A DNA stretch of 64,000 nt from Gp1-AA133 sp964641665 (GTDB lineage: Bacteria; Acidobacteriota; Terriglobia; Terriglobales; Acidobacteriaceae): the NCBI GenBank assembly GCA_964641665.1, contig CAZXKO010000090.1, positions 1 through 64,000 on the forward strand, in the 5' to 3' direction. How positions within the stretch are numbered: the first letter of the stretch is position 1; every line of letters begins with the position of its first letter. Under the pieces are notes generated by a model that was given only the letters and a program-made list of their open reading frames with translations, did not search any database and was not told the DNA's origin. Shown here one piece after another: positions 25,078 to 33,022 of this stretch. Position numbers and translations under genes: made by a program.

Positions 25078-25107
25078 TTGACTTTCCGAGAGGAATAGGC
25101 CTATAAT
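25078..25107 (+). promoter_or_regulatory. Strong sigma-70-like promoter
   Basis: TTGACT (25078-25083), an 18-bp spacer and a perfect TATAAT (25102-25107) precede the 75-aa gene. The start near 25115 leaves an untranslated leader of about 155 bases. The rest of the gap 24828-25077 shows nothing I recognise. Confidence 0.7.
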
Positions 25108-25270
25108 CATATGCTTCCAATATCCCATAGGTTCTTGTCAACTGGATCTTACGATGTGTTGACCCTTGGAGTTTTCCAGTGAATCCAGCCCAAGGTCCAG
25201 TGAATCTAAGGGTTAGAAGTCAGATTTCTCCAAGCAGTCGAATTTATCTCAGCTACGAGGCGTAATTTTC
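25108..25270 (+). promoter_or_regulatory. Long 5' leader with a direct repeat
   Basis: The leader carries CCAGTGAATC twice, at 25176-25185 and 25197-25206, 21 bp apart (two helical turns). This could be a protein-binding site or part of an RNA structure. No known riboswitch pattern was seen. Confidence 0.3.
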
Positions 25271-25498
25271 ATGGCAAAGCGACGCGGAAACCCAAACTGG
25301 GGTAAGCCCGAACCCATTGGGCCGATCACCCCCACGATCACCGAGTTCGAGCAAGTTGTGCGCGAGTATAAGCTCTCCCCCGACCAGTATCTGAGGTCCA
25401 CGCGTTTGCGGGAGTGGGCACGCCGGAACAAGAACTCCAAGTACATCCCGGAACCTCTTCTGGAAGCTTGGGGATTCGAGATCGAGTCCACCCTGTAA
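25271..25498 (+). CDS. Conserved-looking 75-aa protein of unknown function
   Basis: The 75-residue product begins MAKRRGNPNWGKPEP, is soluble and charged, and has a predicted helical centre (EFEQVVREYKL, then LREWARRNK) ending in LLEAWGFEIESTL. I do not recognise a family. It has its own strong promoter, a long leader and a terminator 24 bases after the stop, so it is a well-formed single-gene unit and probably well expressed. The basic N-terminus could contact nucleic acid, which is inference. Confidence 0.75.
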   Translation: MAKRRGNPNWGKPEPIGPITPTITEFEQVVREYKLSPDQYLRSTRLREWARRNKNSKYIPEPLLEAWGFEIESTL

Positions 25499-25522
25499 CC
25501 CAAAATAACCCCTTCGCCTCAG

Positions 25523-25547
25523 GGCCGCCCTTTGTGGCGGCCTTTTT
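25523..25547 (+). terminator. Intrinsic terminator of the 75-aa gene
   Basis: GGCCGCC (25523-25529) and GGCGGCC (25536-25542) form a perfect 7-bp stem with a 6-nt loop, followed by TTTTTG. Confidence 0.85.
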
Positions 25548-25615
25548 GCTTGCCTAGAGACTAGGACTATTCTGTAGAGGTCGCCGGGCCCGCAAGCCGG
25601 GCCGGGATTGCAGTC

Positions 25616-26242
25616 ATGCTGGATGTCGTCAAATTGCCACCCAACGAGATGGCCGCTGCCCTGGTAGCTATCAGCTTTGCGGCCGGACTGAACGTTTATG
25701 CCACGGTGGCCACACTGGGCTTGGTGGCGCACGCTGGCTTGTTGCCCCTTCCCGCGCCTTTGCACCTGCTCACGAGTTGGTGGGTGATCGGGGCCAGTGG
25801 GGCGCTGTTCCTGGTTGAGTTCTTCGCCGACAAGGTGCCCGCATTCGACCTCCTCTGGAATGCTCTGCATACGTTTGTGCGTGTGCCGGTGGCCGCTCTG
25901 TTGGTCTACGGAGCGACCGCCCAACTTTCGCCTGAGAAACAGCTGATTGCGACCCTCCTGGGCGGTGCGATCGCGTTGGCCGCGCATGGCGGGAAGACTG
26001 CAGTGCGGGCGGCAGTCACACCATCTCCGGAGCCGTTGTCGAATATCAGCCTCAGTCTGGGCGAGGACGCGCTGGCGATCTTCCTGACCTGGTTTGCAAC
26101 GCAGCATCCTTACTTCGCGGGCGGGATTGCCTTGGTCCTCCTTGCCATCATTGTTCTGCTGGTTCGGTGGGTGGTACGAGCGCTGCGCGCTTTGTTCCAC
26201 GGCGCCGAGAGCGAACTGGTTCATCAGGGTCGCGCCAGCTAG
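25616..26242 (+). CDS. DUF4126-family membrane protein
   Basis: The 208-residue product has about five hydrophobic segments and the conserved blocks of DUF4126 proteins: AGLNVYATVATLGL near residue 23, FFADKVPAFDLLWNALHTFVRVP near 74, and AAHGGKTAVRAAVTPSPEP near 122. Its biochemical role is unknown; it sits in the inner membrane. It ends 27 bases before ribBA on the same strand and may be co-transcribed with it. Confidence 0.8.
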   Translation: MLDVVKLPPNEMAAALVAISFAAGLNVYATVATLGLVAHAGLLPLPAPLHLLTSWWVIGASGALFLVEFFADKVPAFDLLWNALHTFVRVPVAALLVYGATAQLSPEKQLIATLLGGAIALAAHGGKTAVRAAVTPSPEPLSNISLSLGEDALAIFLTWFATQHPYFAGGIALVLLAIIVLLVRWVVRALRALFHGAESELVHQGRAS

Positions 26243-26269
26243 CATTTCTGTTGTTAGAATCCTAACCAT

Positions 26270-27439
26270 ATGACCCCCCAGCCACCTTTCACGAATGTTC
26301 CCACGGCGATCGAGGAAATCTGCTCGGGCCGGATGATCGTGGTGGTCGATGACGAAGATCGCGAGAACGAAGGTGATCTGACGCTAGCCGCCGAGAAGGT
26401 CACTCCCGAAGCCATCAACTTCATGGCGAAGTACGGCCGCGGACTGGTCTGCCTGGCCATGACGGAAGAGCGGCTGGAGCACCTGCGCATCGGGCCCATG
26501 ACCGCGGAAAACACCTCGAACTACGGGACAGCGTTCTGCGAGGCCATCGACGCCCGCGACGGAGTAAGCACGGGGATTTCCGCCTACGATCGCGCCCGCA
26601 CCATCAAGATCGCCATCGATCCTGCGACCCGCCCGGCGGATCTTGCTCGGCCTGGACACGTCTTCCCACTGCGAGCCCGCAAAGGCGGCGTGCTGGTGCG
26701 CGCTGGCCAGACGGAGGCCGCCGTGGATTTAGCTCGGCTGGCCGGCCTGATCCCGTCGGGCATCATCTGCGAAATCATGAAGGACGACGGGACCATGGCC
26801 CGGGTTCCGGACCTGGTCGAATTCTGTCGCGCTCACCAGATGAAGATGCTGACGGTGGCGGAACTGATCCGTTACCGGATGGCCCATGAGCGTTACGTGC
26901 ACCGGGTGGGCGAGGCGCTGGTAGGCACGCGCCACGGAGAGTTTCGCCTGATCGCCTACGAGAGCGAAGTGGAAGGCGGTGAGTCACACGTGGCCCTGGT
27001 TCGCGGAGACATCGAGAACACCACCGAGCCGGTGCTGGTTCGAATGCACTCCCATTGCGTGATGGGCGACGTCTTCGGTTCAACCCACTGCGATTGCCAC
27101 GCCACCATCGAAGGATCGATGCAAGCCATCGAGGAAGCGGGACGCGGCGCAATCATCTATCTGCACCAGACGTCGAAGGGTTTCTCCGTGGACAAGATCG
27201 GAGAACGGACGGTGCTCACCTTCCACCGCGACCGCGCGTTGCCAACGTTGCCGGAGAGCGAACGGAAGACGCAACGCGAAATCGGGATCGGCGCGCAGAT
27301 TCTGTCGGATCTGAATCTTCGCCGCATTCGGCTGCTGACCAATCACCCCAGGCGGGTCGCAGCGCTGGAAGGATTTGATATCGAGATTGTCGAACAGGTG
27401 CCGGTGCGGCTGGACCGGGCAAAGCCGGCTTTGAGGTAG
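26270..27439 (+). CDS. ribBA: Bifunctional 3,4-DHBP synthase / GTP cyclohydrolase II
   Basis: RibBA makes both precursors of riboflavin: 3,4-dihydroxy-2-butanone 4-phosphate from ribulose 5-phosphate, and the pyrimidine from GTP. Residues about 1-205 are RibB-like, with VVDDEDRENEGDLT, the acidic metal site, and DGVSTGISAYDRA. Residues about 210-389 are RibA-like, with the zinc cysteines C263-x10-C274-x-C276 in the HCVMGDVFGSTHCDC block and the GIGAQIL and LLTNHP motifs. The histidines near those cysteines (SHC, THC) replace the usual Glu/Arg of better known RibA enzymes. No FMN riboswitch fits in the 27-base gap upstream. Confidence 0.93.
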   Translation: MTPQPPFTNVPTAIEEICSGRMIVVVDDEDRENEGDLTLAAEKVTPEAINFMAKYGRGLVCLAMTEERLEHLRIGPMTAENTSNYGTAFCEAIDARDGVSTGISAYDRARTIKIAIDPATRPADLARPGHVFPLRARKGGVLVRAGQTEAAVDLARLAGLIPSGIICEIMKDDGTMARVPDLVEFCRAHQMKMLTVAELIRYRMAHERYVHRVGEALVGTRHGEFRLIAYESEVEGGESHVALVRGDIENTTEPVLVRMHSHCVMGDVFGSTHCDCHATIEGSMQAIEEAGRGAIIYLHQTSKGFSVDKIGERTVLTFHRDRALPTLPESERKTQREIGIGAQILSDLNLRRIRLLTNHPRRVAALEGFDIEIVEQVPVRLDRAKPALR

Positions 27440-27466
27440 GGAGTCAGGCGCGGAATTGCGGCAAGA

Positions 27467-27730
27467 TTAGATTGGTTTACGGGGCACAATCTCACTTTCG
27501 TTAATGAAGAACTGCGCCGAGCATTGATTGGAACCGCAGATCACCGGGAGCAACCCGGCCACCTGTTTGCGCGTGACGAGGCCGAGGGTTCCACAGGAAG
27601 GACAGGCTAGCACGGCCCAGTAGGGATCTTCTTTCTCCCCAATCTCACCGGCGTTTTCCAGCACGAATAGCGTACCGGGAACCATCTGCTCCGGAATCCA
27701 TTCATTCAAGAAATCCAGTTCGCCGATCAT
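27467..27730 (-). CDS. Small zinc-ribbon-like protein
   Basis: The 87-residue product (start ATG 27730, MIGELDFLNEW) carries two Cys pairs, CPSC near residue 43 and CGSNQC near 65, at zinc-ribbon spacing. There is no catalytic motif and no membrane segment. I do not recognise the family. It follows the MerR gene on the same strand with a gap of 24 bases, so it is likely co-transcribed with it and may share its control. Confidence 0.65.
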   Translation of the reverse strand: MIGELDFLNEWIPEQMVPGTLFVLENAGEIGEKEDPYWAVLACPSCGTLGLVTRKQVAGLLPVICGSNQCSAQFFINESEIVPRKPI

Positions 27731-27754
27731 GTGTCCTCCCCCGGGTTCGCGCAT

Positions 27755-28258
27755 TTACGAAACCGCTCTTCCACGACTGGCAGTCCTGCCCACCTTCGCG
27801 GCAGGCTTGCCTTGCTTCGTGCCACTCTTGATCTCGGCACGCACTCGCCGCACGGCGTCACTGAGACAGATCGCCAGCATGGGCTGGCGGGCGTTCTTGA
27901 GGATGTCCACAATCTGCTGCGCTGAAGTTTCCAGATAAAGATTCGTGCCGTCGGTCAACAGGTGGTAGTCAGACGAGCCGCTCACGGTTTCGGCCAAACG
28001 CTTGCCGAACTCGCGCTGCAGGAAGCGCACCACCTTGCGCATGCGCTGGAGAGAAAACCCGCGCTGCCGCAACTCGCAAATTACGGCAATCTCCGAGAGA
28101 TCTTCCATCGAATACAGACGTCGGCGTCCGTCACGTGCCGGGACCACGATTCCGCGCTCGTCCCACCACTGCAGTTGGCGTGGCGTGATGCCGGTGAGAT
28201 CAACCACATCCCGGGATGTGAATTCATTCTTCAAGGTCCAACTTCGTCGCTGACACAT
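27755..28258 (-). CDS. MerR-family transcriptional regulator
   Basis: The 167-residue product has an N-terminal MerR winged helix (about 10-75): FTSRDVVDLTGITPRQLQWWDERGIV, then RRLYSMEDLSEIAVICELRQRGFSLQRMRKV. The C-terminal part (about 90-167) is not a known metal-binding domain; it lacks paired Cys, so the ligand is unclear. The frame is open to 28294, but that ATG lies inside the -10 element, so ATG 28258 is the earliest workable start. A perfect palindrome overlaps its promoter, suggesting autoregulation. The zinc-ribbon gene follows. Confidence 0.82.
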   Translation of the reverse strand: MCQRRSWTLKNEFTSRDVVDLTGITPRQLQWWDERGIVVPARDGRRRLYSMEDLSEIAVICELRQRGFSLQRMRKVVRFLQREFGKRLAETVSGSSDYHLLTDGTNLYLETSAQQIVDILKNARQPMLAICLSDAVRRVRAEIKSGTKQGKPAAKVGRTASRGRAVS

Positions 28259-28279
28259 CGTCAAAACAACAACGACGTC

Positions 28280-28320
28280 AAATGTTTGAAACATTTTAGG
28301 TCTACTTTGGTCAGTGTCAA
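28280..28320 (-). promoter_or_regulatory. MerR gene promoter with overlapping palindromic operator
   Basis: Minus-strand TTGACA (28315-28320), a 16-bp spacer and TAAAAT (28293-28298) form a strong promoter. A perfect 17-bp inverted repeat, AAATGTTT-g-AAACATTT (28280-28296), overlaps the -10 and start site. Position favours repression, most simply by the MerR-type product. Confidence 0.65.
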
Positions 28321-28451
28321 GAAAGAGTCTTCCACAGGTAGTAATTAAGGGTGTTCCAGAGGTTCTTGGAAAGACAGGGTTTGCGGATCTGATTCCAGTG
28401 AGGCGAAGGTCAGGGACGTTACCCGCGCCTCACCGGGAATGATTCGAAGGC

Positions 28452-29300
28452 CTATTGCTTGTGGGCGGGCGCGGGCGGCTTCGGCTCGTGGATCTTCGCC
28501 ACCACTTCCTTCATGCGCTCGAATTCTCCCGTCTGATAGCCATAGTTCTGCTGCGGCAGCCTGGTAATTTCCTGCTCGATTGCCTTCTCGCGATTTTCGG
28601 GACTGGGATGATCGGACAGGAATTGCGGCGCGCGCTGTCCGCCTTCGGCAGTGAGTTTCTCGAAGAACCGCGCCATCTCGACAGGGTTATAGCCCGACTC
28701 CGCCATGAGATGAGAACCCATGAGTTCAGCCTGGCTCTCGGCCGTCCGCGAAAATTTCAGCAACACGCTGTTGGCGCCGAGTCCGATACCCAACTCGGCG
28801 AGCTGTCCCATCATGGACCCCCCGGACATCTGCGAGGCTAGAACCGCCGGCAGCTCAATCAGCTTGCTCTTAGAAGCCTGGTTGGTACCGTGCCGCAAAA
28901 TCACATGAGACATCTCATGTCCCATCACGCCCGCCAGTTGTGCTTCGTTGTCGACCGCGCGCAGCAGGCCTGTGTTGATGAACATCGGCCCACCCGGCAG
29001 GGCGAAAGCGTTGATGGAAGGATCGGCGACCACTTCAAATGTGAATGGGAACCCGCTCTCCTGAGCCTCCTGCGCGCTCCCAAGGCGCTTGCCCACTCGA
29101 TTCACATACTCGGTCAACACAGGTTCCTTAATAACCGTCATCTGCTTGCGGACCTGGGCGGCATTTTCCTGGCCCACCTGCACGTCCTGCTCTTTGGAGA
29201 AGAGATTGAATCCCGGGCGAAATCGAGTGGGGCCCTGCGCCCATCCCAGGACTGACAGAACAGGGATCGCGATCAGTGTGAGAAGCCGAAGTTTTTTCAT
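28452..29300 (-). CDS. M48-family zinc metallopeptidase, exported
   Basis: The 282-residue product has a signal peptide (cleavage near GWAQG, about residue 22) and the M48 signature GHEMSHVILRHGTN with zinc ligands in HExxH near residue 128. The likely third ligand is the Glu of SQAELMGSHLMAESGYNP near 190. It resembles soluble periplasmic BepA/LoiP-type proteases that handle outer-membrane protein assembly. Its ATG overlaps the thiS stop by 4 bases (ATGA), so it is translationally coupled to thiS, an unusual pairing. Confidence 0.88.
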   Translation of the reverse strand: MKKLRLLTLIAIPVLSVLGWAQGPTRFRPGFNLFSKEQDVQVGQENAAQVRKQMTVIKEPVLTEYVNRVGKRLGSAQEAQESGFPFTFEVVADPSINAFALPGGPMFINTGLLRAVDNEAQLAGVMGHEMSHVILRHGTNQASKSKLIELPAVLASQMSGGSMMGQLAELGIGLGANSVLLKFSRTAESQAELMGSHLMAESGYNPVEMARFFEKLTAEGGQRAPQFLSDHPSPENREKAIEQEITRLPQQNYGYQTGEFERMKEVVAKIHEPKPPAPAHKQ

Positions 29301-29500
29301 GATCCACCTCCGACAAAGTGCACGATTTCCAGCCGGTCTCCGTCAGCAAGGGCTGTCGCCGGCCATTGTGCGCGCGGCACAAGGTTGCGATTTAACTCGA
29401 CCGCCACCCGGTCCGCCTTCATTCCCAACTGCTCGACCAGTCCCTGCAACGAGAGCGGGCCATCAACACTGCGATCCTCTCCATTAATGAGCAGTTTCAT
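29297..29500 (-). CDS. thiS: ThiS sulfur carrier protein
   Basis: The 67-residue product has the ThiS beta-grasp pattern: MKLLINGEDRSVDG, LVEQLGMKADRVAVELN, and the C-terminal ADGDRLEIVHFVGGG. ThiS donates sulfur as a C-terminal thiocarboxylate on Gly-Gly in thiazole (vitamin B1) synthesis. Here a Ser codon follows the Gly run because the stop (TGA) is shared with the ATG of the M48 gene. If that Ser stays, the C-terminus could not be adenylated. ATG 29500 is used; GTG 29503 is in frame just before it. No thiG, thiF or TPP riboswitch is nearby. Confidence 0.82.
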   Translation of the reverse strand: MKLLINGEDRSVDGPLSLQGLVEQLGMKADRVAVELNRNLVPRAQWPATALADGDRLEIVHFVGGGS

Positions 29501-29645
29501 CACTGCTGATCTTCGCAGGCGTCCAAGGGTTCGTGCAACCGACCCGCTGGGCGCCGGATAGGTAAGCGAGAGCGCCCCAACTCAGTTTCTCTATTTTGTC
29601 TCAGGAAATCAAAAAACAGATGAGGGATATCAGAATTTCCGGTGA

Positions 29646-30233
29646 TCAATCAATCTTGCGCAGGCGGAACTTACGCGTAGCGCTTCGGCCGGAGAAGTTG
29701 GCTTGCACCAGCACCGAGGCATCGGGCAACAGCGACTCTTCCAGTTCGACTCTCATCTCGGCGGTGCCCGCGGAGTCCGTTACCGCTTGGGTATAGAAAG
29801 GTGCGGCGTCGGGACGCGCGAAGCGGAAGGTGAGGCGCGCCCCCTCGACCAAATTTCCGCCTTCGGTCACGCGCAGACGCATGATCAGGCTGCTGTCGCT
29901 GTGGACCGAGTCGGCGTTGACCCATTGCAGATCCAGTTCCTTCACTGCCGCCAGTGTTTCCGGGGTGTCCTTGCGGTCCAGGACGCTTTCGAGACGCCCT
30001 TCACGAATGGAATCGAGTACCAAGCGATGCTGGTCACGCAGAATCTGTTCCTTGTGTTGATCGGTGAAATCTCCCTGGGACAATCGCTCAGCGTAAGGCG
30101 TAGCCCGTTTTCCGATGCAGCGGCCACGGACAAACACCTGGGTCTGCAGGATGAGCTCGTTTTCCCGGGCTTCACTTTGCACGTGGTAGACCGTGTCGCC
30201 CTGCTTCACATCGGTGTTGAAGCCGAAAATCAT
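29646..30233 (-). CDS. Hypothetical protein with C-terminal beta domain
   Basis: The 195-residue product is not recognised. Residues 1-95 are mixed with a helix-rich stretch (SQGDFTDQHKEQILRDQHRLVLDSIREGRLESVL). Residues 115-195 read as an Ig-like beta sandwich (LIMRLRVTEGGNLVEGARLTF, ADGSAGTAEMRVELEE-like pattern). There is no signal peptide or membrane helix. It is transcribed away from the nuo operon, and its start is 150 bases from nuoA, so the two share a divergent control region. Confidence 0.65.
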   Translation of the reverse strand: MIFGFNTDVKQGDTVYHVQSEARENELILQTQVFVRGRCIGKRATPYAERLSQGDFTDQHKEQILRDQHRLVLDSIREGRLESVLDRKDTPETLAAVKELDLQWVNADSVHSDSSLIMRLRVTEGGNLVEGARLTFRFARPDAAPFYTQAVTDSAGTAEMRVELEESLLPDASVLVQANFSGRSATRKFRLRKID

Positions 30234-30305
30234 GCGGACTCGATTCAGAATGCGAGCGAAAACTGAATGACGCTCAAAGTGCTATGGCAAGCACAGTTGC
30301 GTCGC

Positions 30306-30334
30306 TTGACACTGTTCCCCACGAACTCTAATCT
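30306..30334 (+). promoter_or_regulatory. Promoter of the nuo operon
   Basis: A perfect TTGACA (30306-30311), a 17-bp spacer and TAATCT (30329-30334) lie 49 bases before nuoA. The -10 is weak but spacing is ideal. Confidence 0.5.
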
Positions 30335-30382
30335 AGAACGTTTAAGCAACAATACTTGGCGCGAATTATATCTAGCTCTCCT

Positions 30383-30778
30383 ATGCCCGACAATTACTTC
30401 GCCCGCTACCTGCCGTTACTGATTCATATCCTCGCGGCCTCGGCTGTGGCCGTCGGAATCGTGACGTTGTCGTGGCTGCTGGGCAAACGCCGCCCCACCC
30501 GGGCGAAAATGTCGCCCTACGAGTGTGGCATGGCTCCTGTCGGCGACGCCCGCGAGCGCTTTTCCGTCAAGTTCTACCTGGTGGCGATGCTCTTCATTTT
30601 ATTCGATGTTGAGGCGGTCTTCCTTTATCCGTGGGCGGTGATCCTCCGTGACCTCAAAATGTTTGGGTTCTGGGAGATGTTGGTGTACATCGCGATTGTC
30701 CTGGTGGGCTTCTTTTATGTATGGAAAAAGGGAGTGCTTGACTGGGGCAAGTCTTCGGCCACGCGAGGTTCGGTGTAA
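30383..30778 (+). CDS. nuoA: NADH-quinone oxidoreductase subunit A
   Basis: NuoA is a small membrane subunit at the junction of the complex I arms. The 131-residue product has three helices and the family blocks YECGMAPVGDARERFSVKFYLVAMLFILFDVE. The ATG at 30383 is chosen over a TTG at 30356. Its last codon overlaps the start of nuoC; nuoB, which normally sits between, is missing. Confidence 0.95.
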   Translation: MPDNYFARYLPLLIHILAASAVAVGIVTLSWLLGKRRPTRAKMSPYECGMAPVGDARERFSVKFYLVAMLFILFDVEAVFLYPWAVILRDLKMFGFWEMLVYIAIVLVGFFYVWKKGVLDWGKSSATRGSV

Positions 30779-31275
30779 TGCCCCTCGCTCCCTCCATTAC
30801 CGACATTGAGCAACTGAAGAACCATCCGGCTTTGGGCCGCTTGCTGGGGTGGAATTCTGCGGCCGTGCAGGCGGTGAAGTTCGACCGCGACGAGATGACC
30901 ATCTACGTCGATCGGCCCTACATTCGCGAAGCATGTGCCCTGCTGCGCGACGATTCTCGGTTCCCTTTCACCTTCCTGTCTGACATTACGTGTGTCGACT
31001 GGTATCCGTCGGAACCACGCTTTGAGGTGGTCTACCACCTGCTCTCGATCGCGAAGAAAGAACGCGTCCGGTTGAAGGTCCGGGTAGACGGGTCGAGCCC
31101 CGTCGTCGAATCCATTACGTCGGTCTGGGCGGGCGCGAACTACTTCGAACGCGAGATTTTCGACCTGTTCGGCGTGCGCTTCACTGGCCATCCTTATTTG
31201 CGGCGCATCCTGATGCCTGAAGACTGGGAAGGACACCCGCTCCGCAAAGACTACCCCGTGGAGGGCTACCGGTAA
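30778..31275 (+). CDS. nuoC: NADH-quinone oxidoreductase subunit C
   Basis: NuoC (30 kDa subunit type) is part of the peripheral arm. The 165-residue product has the conserved ERxxFDLFGVRFTGHPYLRRILMPEDWEGHPLRKDYP block, with REIFDLFGVRF near residue 125. It is a separate protein here and not fused to NuoD as in E. coli. Start and stop overlap the neighbours by one base each. Confidence 0.95.
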   Translation: MPLAPSITDIEQLKNHPALGRLLGWNSAAVQAVKFDRDEMTIYVDRPYIREACALLRDDSRFPFTFLSDITCVDWYPSEPRFEVVYHLLSIAKKERVRLKVRVDGSSPVVESITSVWAGANYFEREIFDLFGVRFTGHPYLRRILMPEDWEGHPLRKDYPVEGYR

Positions 31276-32480
31276 TGGCGCACCTCACGCCCACTCCCGT
31301 GATCGAGCCCGCTCAGGACAAGACCATGATCCTGAACATGGGGCCACAGCATCCCTCCACGCATGGGGTTCTGCGCGTGCTGCTCGAGATCGACGGCGAG
31401 AACGTCGTCCGCGTCATGCCGGACATCGGCTACCTGCACACCGGGATCGAGAAGACCTGCGAGGCGAAGTTCTACCAGCAGGTGGTTCCGCTCACCGACC
31501 GAATCGATTACCTGTGCCCGTTGACCAACAACCTCTGCTACGCGCTGGCGGTGGAAAAGCTGCTCGGGCTGGAGATTCCGCCGAAGGCGCAGTGGCTGCG
31601 GGTCTTGTTGAACGAACTCACGCGCATCAATTCTCACCTGGTCTGGCTGGGCACCCATGCCATGGACATCGGCGCCCTGACGGTGTTCCTCTACTGCTTC
31701 CGCGAGCGCGAAGACATTCTGCGCATGTTCGAGATGGTGAGCGGGCAGCGGATGATGACTTCGTATTTTCGTATAGGAGGCATCGCCCTCGAGCCGCCGT
31801 TGGGGTTCTTTGACATCGTCCGCGAGTTCGCCGACCGCTTTCCTTCCAAGGTGGACGAATACGAAAACCTGCTGACCGGCAACCCGATCTGGCTGTTACG
31901 CACCAAGGGTGTCGGTAAGATCACGGCAGAAGACGCGATTGCCCTGGGTGCAACCGGACCGACCCTCCGCGGCAGCGGCGTCGATATCGACCTGCGCCGC
32001 GACATGCCGTACACCGGCTACGAGAATTTCAAGTTTAAGGTGCCGCTCGGCACCGAAGGCGACGTCTTCGATCGGTATCTTTGCCGGGTGCAGGAACTGC
32101 GTGAATCCATCGGGATTGTGAAACAGGCGCTTGACGGGATGCCCGAGGGTCCCATCAAGGCCGACGCTCCCAAGGTTGTGCTGCCCGATCGCGAAAAGAT
32201 GAAGACCCAGATGGAGGCCCTCATCTATCACTTCAAGATCATTACCGAGGGCTTTTCCGTTCCAGCTGGCGAGGTATACCAGGCGGTTGAATCGCCGCGC
32301 GGTGAGATGGGCTATTACGTGGTGAGTGACGGAACGGCGAAGCCCTATCGCGTACACATGCGTTCAGCCTGCTTCGCGAACCTGCAAACTTTGCAGACGA
32401 TGTGCGAAGGACACCTGCTCGCCGATGTGGTGGCGGCCATCGGATCAATTGATATTGTGCTGGGAGAAATCGACCGGTAG
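31275..32480 (+). CDS. nuoD: NADH-quinone oxidoreductase subunit D
   Basis: NuoD (49 kDa type) helps build the quinone site. The 401-residue product shows GPQHPSTHGVLR near residue 20 and the quinone-site region HTGIEKTCEAKFYQQ. The C-terminus ends in LADVVAAIGSIDIVLGEIDR, as in the family. The N2 cluster partner NuoB is not encoded in the operon. It starts immediately on the nuoC stop. Confidence 0.96.
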   Translation: MAHLTPTPVIEPAQDKTMILNMGPQHPSTHGVLRVLLEIDGENVVRVMPDIGYLHTGIEKTCEAKFYQQVVPLTDRIDYLCPLTNNLCYALAVEKLLGLEIPPKAQWLRVLLNELTRINSHLVWLGTHAMDIGALTVFLYCFREREDILRMFEMVSGQRMMTSYFRIGGIALEPPLGFFDIVREFADRFPSKVDEYENLLTGNPIWLLRTKGVGKITAEDAIALGATGPTLRGSGVDIDLRRDMPYTGYENFKFKVPLGTEGDVFDRYLCRVQELRESIGIVKQALDGMPEGPIKADAPKVVLPDREKMKTQMEALIYHFKIITEGFSVPAGEVYQAVESPRGEMGYYVVSDGTAKPYRVHMRSACFANLQTLQTMCEGHLLADVVAAIGSIDIVLGEIDR

Positions 32481-32539
32481 GGCAATTAGCGAATTGGGAA
32501 ATGTAATTCGTAGGGGGGAACCACTAAGAACATTGGGCC

Positions 32540-33022
32540 ATGAAATTTTCCGACGAATTCGAGCAGCGGTTCTCCGAGATGATCGGACATTATCCGACCA
32601 AGCGCTCGGTGCTGGTCCCGACTTTGCTTTACGCGCAAGATGAAGCCGGGTTCCTGAGCGACGAAGTCGTGCGCGAGATTGCGGGCCGGCTCGACTTGAC
32701 CGAACTCGAAGTGCGCAACGTGATCAGCTACTACTCCCTCCTGACCACCAAGCCTCGCGGCAAGTACAACGTGCAGGTGTGCACCAACATCGCCTGCATG
32801 CTGCGCGGCGGAGAAGAACTGTTCGCGCACTGCAAAAAGAAGCTCGGGATCGGACACAAGGGCACGACCCCCGACGGCATATTCACTGTGGAGGAAGTTG
32901 AGTGCATCGGTGCCTGCAGCTGGGCTCCGGCTATCCAGGTAAACTACGATTTCCACGAGAACCTAACGCCCGAGAAGCTCGACGACGTCCTCGACCAGTA
33001 CAAGAGAAAAGGTATCCAGTAA
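32540..33022 (+). CDS. nuoE: NADH-quinone oxidoreductase subunit E
   Basis: NuoE (24 kDa type) carries a [2Fe-2S] cluster in the NADH module. The 160-residue product has the four ligands as C-x4-C in VCTNIACM and C-x3-C in CIGACSWAP. The middle matches thioredoxin-fold Fe-S subunits. It follows nuoD by 59 bases and abuts nuoF. Confidence 0.95.
   Translation: MKFSDEFEQRFSEMIGHYPTKRSVLVPTLLYAQDEAGFLSDEVVREIAGRLDLTELEVRNVISYYSLLTTKPRGKYNVQVCTNIACMLRGGEELFAHCKKKLGIGHKGTTPDGIFTVEEVECIGACSWAPAIQVNYDFHENLTPEKLDDVLDQYKRKGIQ

Noticed and set aside
26243..26269. FMN riboswitch before ribBA
   Set aside because: Only 27 bases separate ribBA from the gene before it; no room for the aptamer.
29501..29645. 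TPP riboswitch before thiS
   Set aside because: A CTGAGA-like string occurs near the right place but the rest of the thi-box is missing.
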